This document shows positions 16,093 through 24,450 of a DNA stretch of 64,000 nt, piece after piece (the stretch's first letter is position 1; the number at the start of each line of letters is the position of its first letter). Source of the stretch: Chlorohelix sp037138995 (GTDB lineage: Bacteria; Chloroflexota; Chloroflexia; Chloroheliales; Chloroheliaceae). Below the pieces are notes generated by a model. That model saw nothing but the letters and a program-made list of their open reading frames with translations. It did no database searches and was not told the origin of the DNA. The DNA lies in contig NZ_JBAXHI010000022.1 in the NCBI RefSeq assembly GCF_037138995.1, forward strand, positions 1-64,000, given 5' to 3'. The position numbers and the translations under genes were made by a program.

Positions 16093-19000
16093 CAAGGCGC
16101 GTAATCCAGGTTTGCAATGTGGTGATGGAAATTACCTGGCTTCTGGCGTTGGTGTCAATTCCGCTTTATTTTAACATCTATACCAGCCGCGTCTTTGAGC
16201 CTGACAAAATCGCGCTTTTTCGTTCTTTAGTGTTGGTAATAGGCGTGGCGTGGTTGCTCAAAGTGGTGGCGTTGCGTGCCTCCGTGAATGTAACTGTTGC
16301 GACTCGCGCTAATCCACGCCGGGCTTCTCGACCCATCCACGAGGAATTTCTGCCAGATGGTGATGTAATCGGATCTGACAACCGTCCTTTGTTTCGCCGT
16401 ATTGCCACGCGCCCCCTTGTACTGCCTGCTTATATCCTGACTTTTGCCTATATCTCTGCCACCCTCATTTCGGTAGTTCCCGGTGTCAGCTTATGGGGCA
16501 GCTACGACCGTTTAGAGGGTACTTATACCTTTTTAAGCTACGTGGTGTTTTTCCTTGCTATAGTCTTTAATCTGCGCGAACGCCGCCAACTAGAGCGCAT
16601 TATCAGCTTTATCTTGCTAACTAACGTGCCTGTTAGTATTTATGGGGTGATGCAGCACTACAAAGCCGACCCGCTACCGTGGCAAGGTGATACTACTTTC
16701 CGTGTTACCAGCACGATGGGCAACGCTATCTTTATATCGGCTTACCTTATAATGGTAGTACCAATCGTGGTGTATCGTATCCTTACCACCGGGCGTTGGT
16801 TGTTGGAGAACCGCTCCACCTCAAGCCGTTCTATTAACGGACGCGCTCGAAATGTTGCCTTTAGTTGGTTTGGGCTTTACGCTTTTTTCTTTATCTTTGA
16901 GTTGGGCTTGTTCTATGTCATTCTCAACCTGAACGCTAACTACCGCCCTGAAACCACCGGAGCATCACAGAATTCTACACAGCAGTTGATTGACCAAGCC
17001 GGAGTTGCTGCCGGAAATTCCAATCAACTTGTGGGTGGTACTTCTATTGGACCAATTTGGTCATTCCCATTGGCGTTGCTGCTTAGTTTTGGTATATTCT
17101 TCCTGTTTACGGTTAAGCGCAAGGATACCGATAATAATTTTCTGTTTCGGCTGGCGGAATTTGGTTGTTATATTTTGCTGCTCGGCTTGGTAATCGCGGT
17201 AATCGTATTTAGTAAAAGTCGTGGACCGCTTGCCGGTATGCTTGTCGGCTTGTATATTTTACCTCCGCTCCTATTCGCTATCTATAAGCGTTGGCGTTGG
17301 TTGGCGGGATGGTTGGGGATAGGGATAGTCGGTGGGGTATTGCTGCTGCTCTTTAACCTTCCGCAAGGCTCAACGCCGCTTGAGCCAGTATTTTCCACTC
17401 TTCGCAAGAACCCGGAAATTGCCCGGTTTGGCGAGTTTTTGCAAACAGAGGACGGCACAGGCAAGGTTAGGCGTTTAATCTGGCAGACCGATTTTGAATT
17501 GCTAGGCGATACTGCTGCCAAAGACCCCTTGAGATTGTTGCTTGGGCATGGACCCGAATCCATGTATTACATCTCACCACAATTTTATCAGCCGGAATTG
17601 GGCTGGTTTGAAGCCCGCAACGCTATCCCTGACCGTTCGCATAATGCCTATCTCGATGCGTTGGTGAATACCGGTATCTTTGGATTTGTGGCATATCTGG
17701 GATTTGTGCTGTTATTTTTCTATTACGGTGTAAAATTCTTGCGCCGTTCGCGCCGGTTTGAATACCGGGTTTTGCTGGCATGCCTTATGGCTGGCATGCT
17801 TTCACATCTGGTGGAAATATTTACCGGAATCCAAGTGGTCAGTAGCTTCATGATGTTTTTCCTGTTTGCCGGGTTGCTTGCAGTCTTGGGTGGGTTGGTG
17901 CAGGGTAGTTATGCCTCTAGCGTGGAAGCGGATGCGCCTACTCCGGTGGAGGAGAAGGTGGCTGAAAAGGTTGCGGCAAGCTCGAAACGCTCTCGTGGAG
18001 GTGACCGAGTCGTTGCGCCGGCGCGGGTCACTCCTGTTCGGGGTTCTTCGGCGGCTTCCGTGCAGGGCTATTTTGATACCGCTCTGCTAAACGTGCCGGA
18101 GACTAGCCTCAAGTCATGGTTCTGGACGGTAAGCGGGGCAGTTATTGTTCTTACCTTCTATTTTTCGGTTGTTATCAACTGGATGCCGCTAGTCGCCGAT
18201 GTTGCTTTTAAGCAGGCGCAAAACCTGTTTTTCTCCAAACGCCCCGAAGAAGCCGCCCTTTATTACAAACAGGCTGCCAGCGCCGCTCCTACTGAAGACC
18301 GTTATGCGCTTTTTCTAGGACAAGCCTACATTGAGCTTGCCGATAAAGTTCGACAGGCTGAACAGCAAAAAAAGACCCCAAACCAACAAGCTGACCCGAA
18401 TGCTCAAAACCAGATTCTTGGCTACCTGCATGCAACCGAAAGCGAACTGCTTCGCGCTCGCGACCTTGCCCCCCTCAATCCCGACCATTATTCCAACTTG
18501 GCGCGTATGTACGGTTCATGGGTGACTTATGAACCAGCAAAACGTAAAGAATTGGTTGCAAAACAGCTTGATTGGTACGATAAAACGATTGCATATGCCC
18601 CCCGCAATGTGAGGGTACGTTCGGAATATGCCATTGCCCTGATTAATTCCAGCCGTGCTGCCGATGGTACAGTTGATCAAGCAGTACAGGAACGCGCTAT
18701 CAAGACAGGTGAGGAGTCGGTGAAAATAGACCGTTGTTACGACTTTGGGCGGTGGGTGCTGGGCGATATTTATCTTGGCGCGGGGCGCAATGATGATGCG
18801 GCAATCCAATTCGGCTACCTCTCCGACCTGAATCCAAAGGAATTAATCAATAACCAACGCTATTTGCAACGAATCCAGATTATGGCGCAAAGCAAACAAA
18901 TTGATCAAGCGTTGATGGTTCAAACCCTGTTAAAGCCGCTTGCTTCTGTTGCAATCCAATCTTCTCAAATCGGGCAATTTACCAATTCTTGCTCGGAACT

Positions 19001-19301
19001 ATCCAGACCCTATGTGACAACCCCTCCTATTGACTCGGATAAAGCCTATTATAATCAAACTGCCGGGATTTACCTGTTCCACCTTGAGCGGGTACAAGAG
19101 GCGGAACAACGTCTAATTGTGGCTAACCAGTTAGATGCTACCAGCACCTATACACACGCTTACCTTGCTGCAATCTACCAGAAAAGCGGGCGTACCGATC
19201 AGGCACAAAAAGAATACCAGAAGGCTTTAGACCTTTCGTCGCAAAACACCGACACAAAAGCGACAATTCAAGGCTTCCTATCCAACTATTTCAAGGCATG
19301 A
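16089..19301 (+). CDS. O-antigen ligase/polymerase-family membrane protein with C-terminal TPR domain
   Basis: The protein has 1070 residues. Residues 1-~600 hold about a dozen membrane spans, including a Wzy_C (O-antigen ligase-like) region with the long external loop LGHGPESMYYISPQFYQP and the RSHNAYLDALVNTGIFG motif typical of WaaL/Wzy proteins. A cytoplasmic basic linker (~600-650) and another span (~680-700) lead to a TPR array at ~705-1065 (for example NLFFSKRPEEAALYYKQAAS and AYLAAIYQKSGRTDQAQKEY). It likely polymerises or ligates cell-surface glycan or attaches glycans to proteins. Start and stop overlap recN and the WecA-like gene by 4 bases each. Confidence 0.88.
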   Translation: MTRRVIQVCNVVMEITWLLALVSIPLYFNIYTSRVFEPDKIALFRSLVLVIGVAWLLKVVALRASVNVTVATRANPRRASRPIHEEFLPDGDVIGSDNRPLFRRIATRPLVLPAYILTFAYISATLISVVPGVSLWGSYDRLEGTYTFLSYVVFFLAIVFNLRERRQLERIISFILLTNVPVSIYGVMQHYKADPLPWQGDTTFRVTSTMGNAIFISAYLIMVVPIVVYRILTTGRWLLENRSTSSRSINGRARNVAFSWFGLYAFFFIFELGLFYVILNLNANYRPETTGASQNSTQQLIDQAGVAAGNSNQLVGGTSIGPIWSFPLALLLSFGIFFLFTVKRKDTDNNFLFRLAEFGCYILLLGLVIAVIVFSKSRGPLAGMLVGLYILPPLLFAIYKRWRWLAGWLGIGIVGGVLLLLFNLPQGSTPLEPVFSTLRKNPEIARFGEFLQTEDGTGKVRRLIWQTDFELLGDTAAKDPLRLLLGHGPESMYYISPQFYQPELGWFEARNAIPDRSHNAYLDALVNTGIFGFVAYLGFVLLFFYYGVKFLRRSRRFEYRVLLACLMAGMLSHLVEIFTGIQVVSSFMMFFLFAGLLAVLGGLVQGSYASSVEADAPTPVEEKVAEKVAASSKRSRGGDRVVAPARVTPVRGSSAASVQGYFDTALLNVPETSLKSWFWTVSGAVIVLTFYFSVVINWMPLVADVAFKQAQNLFFSKRPEEAALYYKQAASAAPTEDRYALFLGQAYIELADKVRQAEQQKKTPNQQADPNAQNQILGYLHATESELLRARDLAPLNPDHYSNLARMYGSWVTYEPAKRKELVAKQLDWYDKTIAYAPRNVRVRSEYAIALINSSRAADGTVDQAVQERAIKTGEESVKIDRCYDFGRWVLGDIYLGAGRNDDAAIQFGYLSDLNPKELINNQRYLQRIQIMAQSKQIDQALMVQTLLKPLASVAIQSSQIGQFTNSCSELSRPYVTTPPIDSDKAYYNQTAGIYLFHLERVQEAEQRLIVANQLDATSTYTHAYLAAIYQKSGRTDQAQKEYQKALDLSSQNTDTKATIQGFLSNYFKA

Positions 19302-20440
19302 TGTATCAGCAGGCGACAACCCAGTCTGCCCCCGAAAATCCGGGCATGGCTTTTTATCTGGCTTTGTTCGTGGGGTCATTGTTGTTGGCGCTGCTGCTTA
19401 CTCCTTTAGTGCGCCGGATTGCGCTAAAGTCCGAGATTGTAGATGCGCCCGGTCTTCGCAAGATACATAGCTCGCCCGTACCTTTATTAGGTGGGGTGGC
19501 AATCTACCTAGCCTTTACGCTGGTACTATTGGGTTTGACAAGCTGGATTCTGCCGTTTTATTTTTCGCAGTTAGTCGCAATTTTGTTTGGCGCAACTTTG
19601 ATGAGTATTACTGGATTTCTGGATGACAAGTATGGCTTATCTCCTCTAGTAAAGCTGCTGGCGCAGTTAGGCGTGGGCTTGTGGCTGATTATTAGCGGTG
19701 TACAAATCGAGGTGTTTCGTGTTCCGGCAATAAATGTATTGATTACGTTGCTGTGGGTAGTGGCTATCACTAATGCCATGAATTTTCTGGACAATATGGA
19801 TGGACTTTCAGGCGGCGTTAGCGTAATCGCCGCCGCATTTTTCTTTCTCTCCGCTTACCAGAGCGGGCAATGGTTGGTAGGGGCATTGGGAGCAACGCTG
19901 GCGGGTGCAAGCGCTGGTTTTGTTTATCATAATTTTGGGATATTCTCGCAGAAATCGCCTCACCAAATATTTATGGGCGATAGCGGTTCATTATTTATGG
20001 GCTTTTTGCTGGCGGCATGCGGCATCAAGTTGCGTTTTCCCAATACCGATTTTGTAACATGGATGGTTCCAGTGTTAATACTAGGTGTGCCGTTGTTTGA
20101 CATAACACTTGTAACCTTATCGAGGCTCAGACGTAGGTTGCCCATAATGCGAGGCGGCAAAGACCACACTTCCCACCGTTTGGTTGTGTTGGGGCTGTCG
20201 AATCGCGAGGCGGTTTTGGTTATCTGGATGGCGAGCGGGGCGTTGGGCGTTGCTGCGCTGGTTATTATGGGTGCTTCAGTACGGGATGGTTATGTAGTGG
20301 GTGGCGTAGTGGCGGCGCTTGCCGGATGGGCGGTGTTGCGCCTTGAGCATGTCCCGTTGGTGAATACCAACCCGGCGGTAAAAGGAAGCGGCAAAGGCTT
20401 GAAAAATAATGCAGAAACGCCAAAGCCTAAAATAAAATAA
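19298..20440 (+). CDS. undecaprenyl-phosphate sugar-1-phosphate transferase (WecA/MraY/TagO family)
   Basis: The protein has 380 residues and about ten membrane spans. Conserved motifs are KIHSSPVPLLGGVAIYLA, FLDDKYGLSP, NAMNFLDNMDGLSGGVS (the Mg-binding Asp cluster), HQIFMGDSGSLFMGF and GKDHTSHRLVVLGLS. It transfers a sugar phosphate (GlcNAc-1-P or similar) from UDP-sugar onto undecaprenyl phosphate, starting a cell-wall or surface polymer. The ATGA overlap with the O-antigen-ligase gene supports joint expression and a shared pathway: initiation here, polymerisation or ligation there. It is not MraY in the strict sense, because mur genes are absent nearby. Confidence 0.92.
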   Translation: MMYQQATTQSAPENPGMAFYLALFVGSLLLALLLTPLVRRIALKSEIVDAPGLRKIHSSPVPLLGGVAIYLAFTLVLLGLTSWILPFYFSQLVAILFGATLMSITGFLDDKYGLSPLVKLLAQLGVGLWLIISGVQIEVFRVPAINVLITLLWVVAITNAMNFLDNMDGLSGGVSVIAAAFFFLSAYQSGQWLVGALGATLAGASAGFVYHNFGIFSQKSPHQIFMGDSGSLFMGFLLAACGIKLRFPNTDFVTWMVPVLILGVPLFDITLVTLSRLRRRLPIMRGGKDHTSHRLVVLGLSNREAVLVIWMASGALGVAALVIMGASVRDGYVVGGVVAALAGWAVLRLEHVPLVNTNPAVKGSGKGLKNNAETPKPKIK

Positions 20441-20488
20441 TTTAATCAAGCTTAAAAAACAAATCAAATTTTAGGAGACTCTATATTT

Positions 20489-21343
20489 ATGAAGCTGGTG
20501 AGCTTTAGCGTCAAGAAAAATCTTCGCCCACAGCGCGGGGCTATAATAGAGACCGCAAGCGGTCAGAAGGTTGCGCCTGTTTCCGGCGGCTATAATGACC
20601 TGAGCGATGCCCAACTTGAGCAGATGTTAAACGAAATAAATGCGTTAGATGTAACGACATTACCGGATTTAGACGAGGTTACTTTACATAATCCACTGCC
20701 AACGCCCGGTAAAATAATTTGCATAGGCTTGAATTTTATGGATCATGTGCTTGAGGTTAAGGCGCAAGTACCCACTGAGCCGGTTATTTTCTCCAAATGG
20801 CACAACACGCTGGCGGGCCCGACTGACGAAATCATAGTGGATAAAGCTACTCAGCGGGTGGATTATGAGGCAGAGTTAGCTTTTGTAATAGGTAAAACCG
20901 CCTATCAGGTAAAAGAGGAAAACGCCTTCGAGTATATCGCGGGCTATCTATGCTCCAACGATGTGAGCGCACGCGACCTGCAATTCTCGCAAAGCCAGTG
21001 GGTGCGCGGCAAATCGCTTAACGGTTTCTGTCCGCTTGGTCCCTATATTGCCACTCGTGATGAAATTGCCGACCCCCATAATCTGCGAATCCAGTGCCGA
21101 GTAAACGGACAGACCCGACAGGATTCAAACACCGCGCAACTTATCTTCAAGATTCCCGCGCTGGTGGCGTTTCTCAGCGATGGCATCACCCTTGAACCGG
21201 GCGATGTTGTTTTGACCGGAACGCCTCCGGGAGTCGGCTTTACTCTCAACCCTCCCCGTTATCTGCAACCCGGTGATGTGTGTGAAGTAGAGATTGAGGG
21301 GTTGGGTATGCTACGAAATTTATTTGTTGTGCCTGCAGACTGA
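20489..21343 (+). CDS. fumarylacetoacetate hydrolase-family protein
   Basis: The protein has 284 residues; AGGAG lies 12 bases before the ATG. It has the FAH C-terminal fold with the metal ligands in RVDYEAELAFVIG (Glu-x-Glu) and SNDVSARDLQF (Asp), plus LTGTPPGVGFTLNPPRYL and PTPGKIICIGLNFMDHVLE. Related enzymes cleave acylpyruvates, decarboxylate oxaloacetate or hydrate 2-oxo-pentenoates (HpcE, FAHD1). The exact substrate is unknown. It ends the plus-strand run and converges with the GT87-like gene. Confidence 0.9.
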   Translation: MKLVSFSVKKNLRPQRGAIIETASGQKVAPVSGGYNDLSDAQLEQMLNEINALDVTTLPDLDEVTLHNPLPTPGKIICIGLNFMDHVLEVKAQVPTEPVIFSKWHNTLAGPTDEIIVDKATQRVDYEAELAFVIGKTAYQVKEENAFEYIAGYLCSNDVSARDLQFSQSQWVRGKSLNGFCPLGPYIATRDEIADPHNLRIQCRVNGQTRQDSNTAQLIFKIPALVAFLSDGITLEPGDVVLTGTPPGVGFTLNPPRYLQPGDVCEVEIEGLGMLRNLFVVPAD

Positions 21344-21404
21344 TAGATTGTGTAAAGTTTGCTGCCTCAAAGAACGGTGTAGAAAGCTCGAAGTTTGAGA
21401 GAGG

Positions 21405-23720
21405 TTAATCATAGTAATTCTTTGCCTCCTTTTGTCGCTTAATCAGCCACAGGTACAAGCCCCACAGGATTAGCAGCGCGGCAAGGCGATAACTGGCGCC
21501 GAGTCGCGCCAGTCCTACCGCTTCACCCGGAAAGAAATCATAGGTACTGCCGTATCCTAACAGCCCGAAGCATACCCCAAATACTAATAACTGCCAGCGC
21601 GGGGTCTTTGCGTTGCTCAATACTTGCAATAAGAGCGCTAATGCGGGTAACGCCAACATTTCATTATTCATCAGAGCAATAGGCGGCACAATCAGTCCGG
21701 TCAGAATAAGTACACCGGGCAGTAACCTTGCCGTAGATGGATTCTCCACCTCGTGCCGGATTTGCCATAGCCGCCTAATGGTGAAAGCGATTAGCCCAAA
21801 TGAGCAGACATATCCCGTAAGCAATGCCCAGAAAGGATATTCACCTCGGTAGCTCAAGGTTATTTCGGGAACGCTCAATCGCGCCAATGCCCCGAAGATT
21901 GACTGATTAGAAATATCCATGTCCGGTCTGGTCAGGATAATACCAACGGCTCTGAAATATAGATTGACATTGTCCCAACCCATTGCCATTATTCCTAACA
22001 ACCCCACTCCCAAAAAACCTATTCCCAAACTCACCAGACCGCGCCAGCGTTTGGTGAGAACGAAATACAATGAAAGTACAGCCGGAAATAGAAGCAGCCC
22101 TGACGGAATAGCCAGATATAAACCTGCCATAACGTTACGCTTCTCATTTATTTTCAGCAACGCCAGCAATAAGCCCAGCAGCGCAATTGTGTTTACTTGT
22201 CCAAAGCCGATGGTATCGGTTACGGGACTGAAACTCAACGTCAGAAACAGCACAGGGGCGCGAAAGTGAATTTTGCCCGAATTCTGTCCGAACAGGCGCA
22301 ATAAAAGTAGCAGCGTGGGTACAAGCAATAGCAAATTTATAACCCTCCAAAACTGTAGCGCTATTTGCTGATCTGTGCCGAACAACTGGATTAGTGGCAA
22401 GAACAGAGCGGCATAGGAGGGGGGTAAGCGTGGCGCTACGGAAGGTTGACTGAGTAAACGGTCAAGGTCATATAAATTGCGCCCATTCTGGCTGTTTAAC
22501 AACGTCACATAATGGCTGCGGAACTCCACCCCTCGAAATGGGTCAACTTGAAACGTATATATCTGATTGTAGAGAAAAGAAATGAAAGCTGCTGCCAGCA
22601 TTGCACGGGAAAACCAACGTTCAAAAGTAGTCAGTCCATCAGGTGAGTTATCTTCTGGTCTCAGGTTGTGCGAATTGTACATACCCGCGCTAAAAAGCAG
22701 CGCTCCGGTAAAAACCCCTGAAGTAAGTGAGGAAGGGTTTAAACTGTAGAGATGGAGACGCAGAAAAGCAAATTGTGCCAGCGGGATGAGAATGTAGAGG
22801 GTGGCGGAATATACAAACGGGGCAGGTAATTTCGGGGCGCGTTTTGAAAATAAACCTGCCAACCACAGCAATAGCCAACTGATGGGAAGAATAAAACCCC
22901 ATGCGGAAAGATAGGGTTTAAGCGCCAGCGGGGTAATAAGCAACCCTGCCAGCAATATTGTTCCGGCGATAGCTTCCAGCAACAGCGCCCATTTATTTTT
23001 CATACCCAGCAAACGGGCGATACCCCAGCAGCATAGGCAAATTATTGCCAGCAAGCCCGGCTCCCACAGAGTAGAAAGCCAGCCTTCTAGCCCGAAATTG
23101 CTATAATCCGGCTCTATTTTTGTTTGAAAAAAGATTGTGGAAAGGCTGCGAGTATCACCGCTACCGGGAGTATAGGCGTTGCTGGATTCAAATCTGAGCC
23201 GTAAATATTCGAGGGTTGGGCGAATATGCAACGGAAGGGTTAGAATATAGTCTCGCCCATCGTAATAGCCTGCTATATTGTGCGAACCGAAATTATATTG
23301 GTTGTATTCAATCTGCCCAGTTACATTCAAACTAACTCCGGTTTGGTCGGGAGGGCGGTCTGGTCGGGGCGCAGAGAGGCGCAGCGTCAGCTTAAGTGGC
23401 ACAGAATCAAGCGGCCAAGGTAGATTCAAGTAGGCAACTTGTCCTGCCCAACGGTAGGTAAGGTCGTGCTTATCCGTTTCCGGGGTTGTGCTGTTTTGGG
23501 TTTCAGGTTCATAAAAGCCGCCATCACCCACGTTTAGGTACAGTCTATCTAAATGATTCTCAGCGCCAATATCCAGCGCCATAGGAGGACGCAGGAGATT
23601 TATCAGAAAAAGCAGCACCATCACCAGTAACGCAACAACGATTGACGGCGGTAGCGCTTTTTCTAGAGTTTGCCGGTAAGCTTGAACCGATTTATAACCT
23701 GCCGGTTTTGTCGGCAACAA
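21405..23720 (-). CDS. large membrane protein, GT87-like (DUF2029) glycosyltransferase with extracytoplasmic N-terminal domain
   Basis: The protein has 771 residues. The TTG start at 23720 has GTGAGG about 10 bases upstream. After a first membrane span (~28-48) there is an external beta-rich domain of ~180 residues (for example VTGQIEYNQYNFGSHNIAGY). About twelve more membrane spans follow, with EFRSHYVTLLNSQNGRNLYD and PRLPPSYAALFLPLIQLFG in the first loops, as in GT87/DUF2029 polyprenyl-phosphate-mannose-dependent transferases. It likely transfers sugars from a lipid donor on the outer face of the membrane. Donor and acceptor are unknown. Confidence 0.75.
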   Translation of the reverse strand: MLPTKPAGYKSVQAYRQTLEKALPPSIVVALLVMVLLFLINLLRPPMALDIGAENHLDRLYLNVGDGGFYEPETQNSTTPETDKHDLTYRWAGQVAYLNLPWPLDSVPLKLTLRLSAPRPDRPPDQTGVSLNVTGQIEYNQYNFGSHNIAGYYDGRDYILTLPLHIRPTLEYLRLRFESSNAYTPGSGDTRSLSTIFFQTKIEPDYSNFGLEGWLSTLWEPGLLAIICLCCWGIARLLGMKNKWALLLEAIAGTILLAGLLITPLALKPYLSAWGFILPISWLLLWLAGLFSKRAPKLPAPFVYSATLYILIPLAQFAFLRLHLYSLNPSSLTSGVFTGALLFSAGMYNSHNLRPEDNSPDGLTTFERWFSRAMLAAAFISFLYNQIYTFQVDPFRGVEFRSHYVTLLNSQNGRNLYDLDRLLSQPSVAPRLPPSYAALFLPLIQLFGTDQQIALQFWRVINLLLLVPTLLLLLRLFGQNSGKIHFRAPVLFLTLSFSPVTDTIGFGQVNTIALLGLLLALLKINEKRNVMAGLYLAIPSGLLLFPAVLSLYFVLTKRWRGLVSLGIGFLGVGLLGIMAMGWDNVNLYFRAVGIILTRPDMDISNQSIFGALARLSVPEITLSYRGEYPFWALLTGYVCSFGLIAFTIRRLWQIRHEVENPSTARLLPGVLILTGLIVPPIALMNNEMLALPALALLLQVLSNAKTPRWQLLVFGVCFGLLGYGSTYDFFPGEAVGLARLGASYRLAALLILWGLYLWLIKRQKEAKNYYD

Positions 23721-23805
23721 ATTCTATTACCTCACGGGTAAAGTGTATAGTGTTAATTTGCTAATCAGCGAGTGTAGCGGGTAATAAGGCGATACATCCG
23801 GCAGT

Positions 23806-24042
23806 CTAGCCGGAAGTAATAATTCGTTCGCCTTGTTCATCCGGCTCAGAATTATCCTCAGAAGTGGTACGGTACAATTCAAGCGCCTTTATATAAATCG
23901 AGTTAGCTTTGGTAAAGGCATCTCGCAAATTGGCTGGACTGGCGCTGCCATCTTTCGCTGCTTGAGTTTGGGCAAGCCATTGCTCGAAAGCGGCAACCTC
24001 TTTCCTCAGTTTTTCAAGATACTTGTGAGAAATAGCTGGCAT
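23806..24042 (-). CDS. small acidic helical protein of unknown function
   Basis: The protein has 78 residues, predicted mainly helical (LEKLRKEVAAFEQWLAQTQ; AFTKANSIYIKALELYR) with a charged acidic tail. AGGAG lies 13 bases before the ATG and a plausible minus-strand promoter (TTGACA 24175-24170, TTAAAT 24151-24146) lies upstream, which supports a real gene. No family recognised. Confidence 0.6.
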   Translation of the reverse strand: MPAISHKYLEKLRKEVAAFEQWLAQTQAAKDGSASPANLRDAFTKANSIYIKALELYRTTSEDNSEPDEQGERIITSG

Positions 24043-24145
24043 TTTTTATTCCAATCTCCTCAGTTTTGAGTTAAAGTTGTGATGTTTTCGAACTACGATT
24101 GCCTGTTCTCTAATACATGAACAATTAGTAGCTCTTTTTACCACT

Positions 24146-24175
24146 ATTTAACCGCTATTGGGTTTGACTTGTCAA
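24146..24175 (-). promoter_or_regulatory. minus-strand promoter with palindromic -35 region
   Basis: On the minus strand, TTGACA (24175-24170), an 18-bp spacer, TTAAAT (24151-24146). The palindrome TTGAC-TT-GTCAA overlaps the -35 box. Confidence 0.5.
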
Positions 24176-24343
24176 TAGAAGCAGGGTGATTCAGAGAATA
24201 ATAATTGTTACAATTGGCGAATTCAACCTCTTGGCAAAGCGATTTTCCGCCTCAGTAGCGAATTGCGGTTATACGCGGGGTTTTTAAGATAACGTGGGTG
24301 GCATCGAAACACTGATAAAGGCACTAATAAAAATTAACCAGTA

Positions 24344-24352
24344 TGTTAAAAT
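24344..24352 (+). promoter_or_regulatory. extended -10 promoter
   Basis: TGT followed by TAAAAT (24347-24352) forms an extended -10 element about 100 bases before the start of the 1068-residue membrane protein. No good -35 box is present. Confidence 0.4.
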
Positions 24353-24450
24353 GATGTTAAGTAAGGCTTTTTTTGAGGTTCTTTTGCAATTAGGATGAAT
24401 TCGTGCAGCGTTATCACAAAACTTGGTCATATTAAAAAGGGCAGATTCCT

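Larger units (their letters stand above)
24043..24450. other. intergenic region, 408 bp, divergent promoters
   Basis: No gene is seen. It carries the minus-strand promoter for the small helical protein and an extended -10 promoter for the plus-strand membrane protein. The sequence TTGACTTGTCAA at 24164-24175 is a 12-bp palindrome that overlaps the minus-strand -35 box and could be an operator. Confidence 0.6.
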
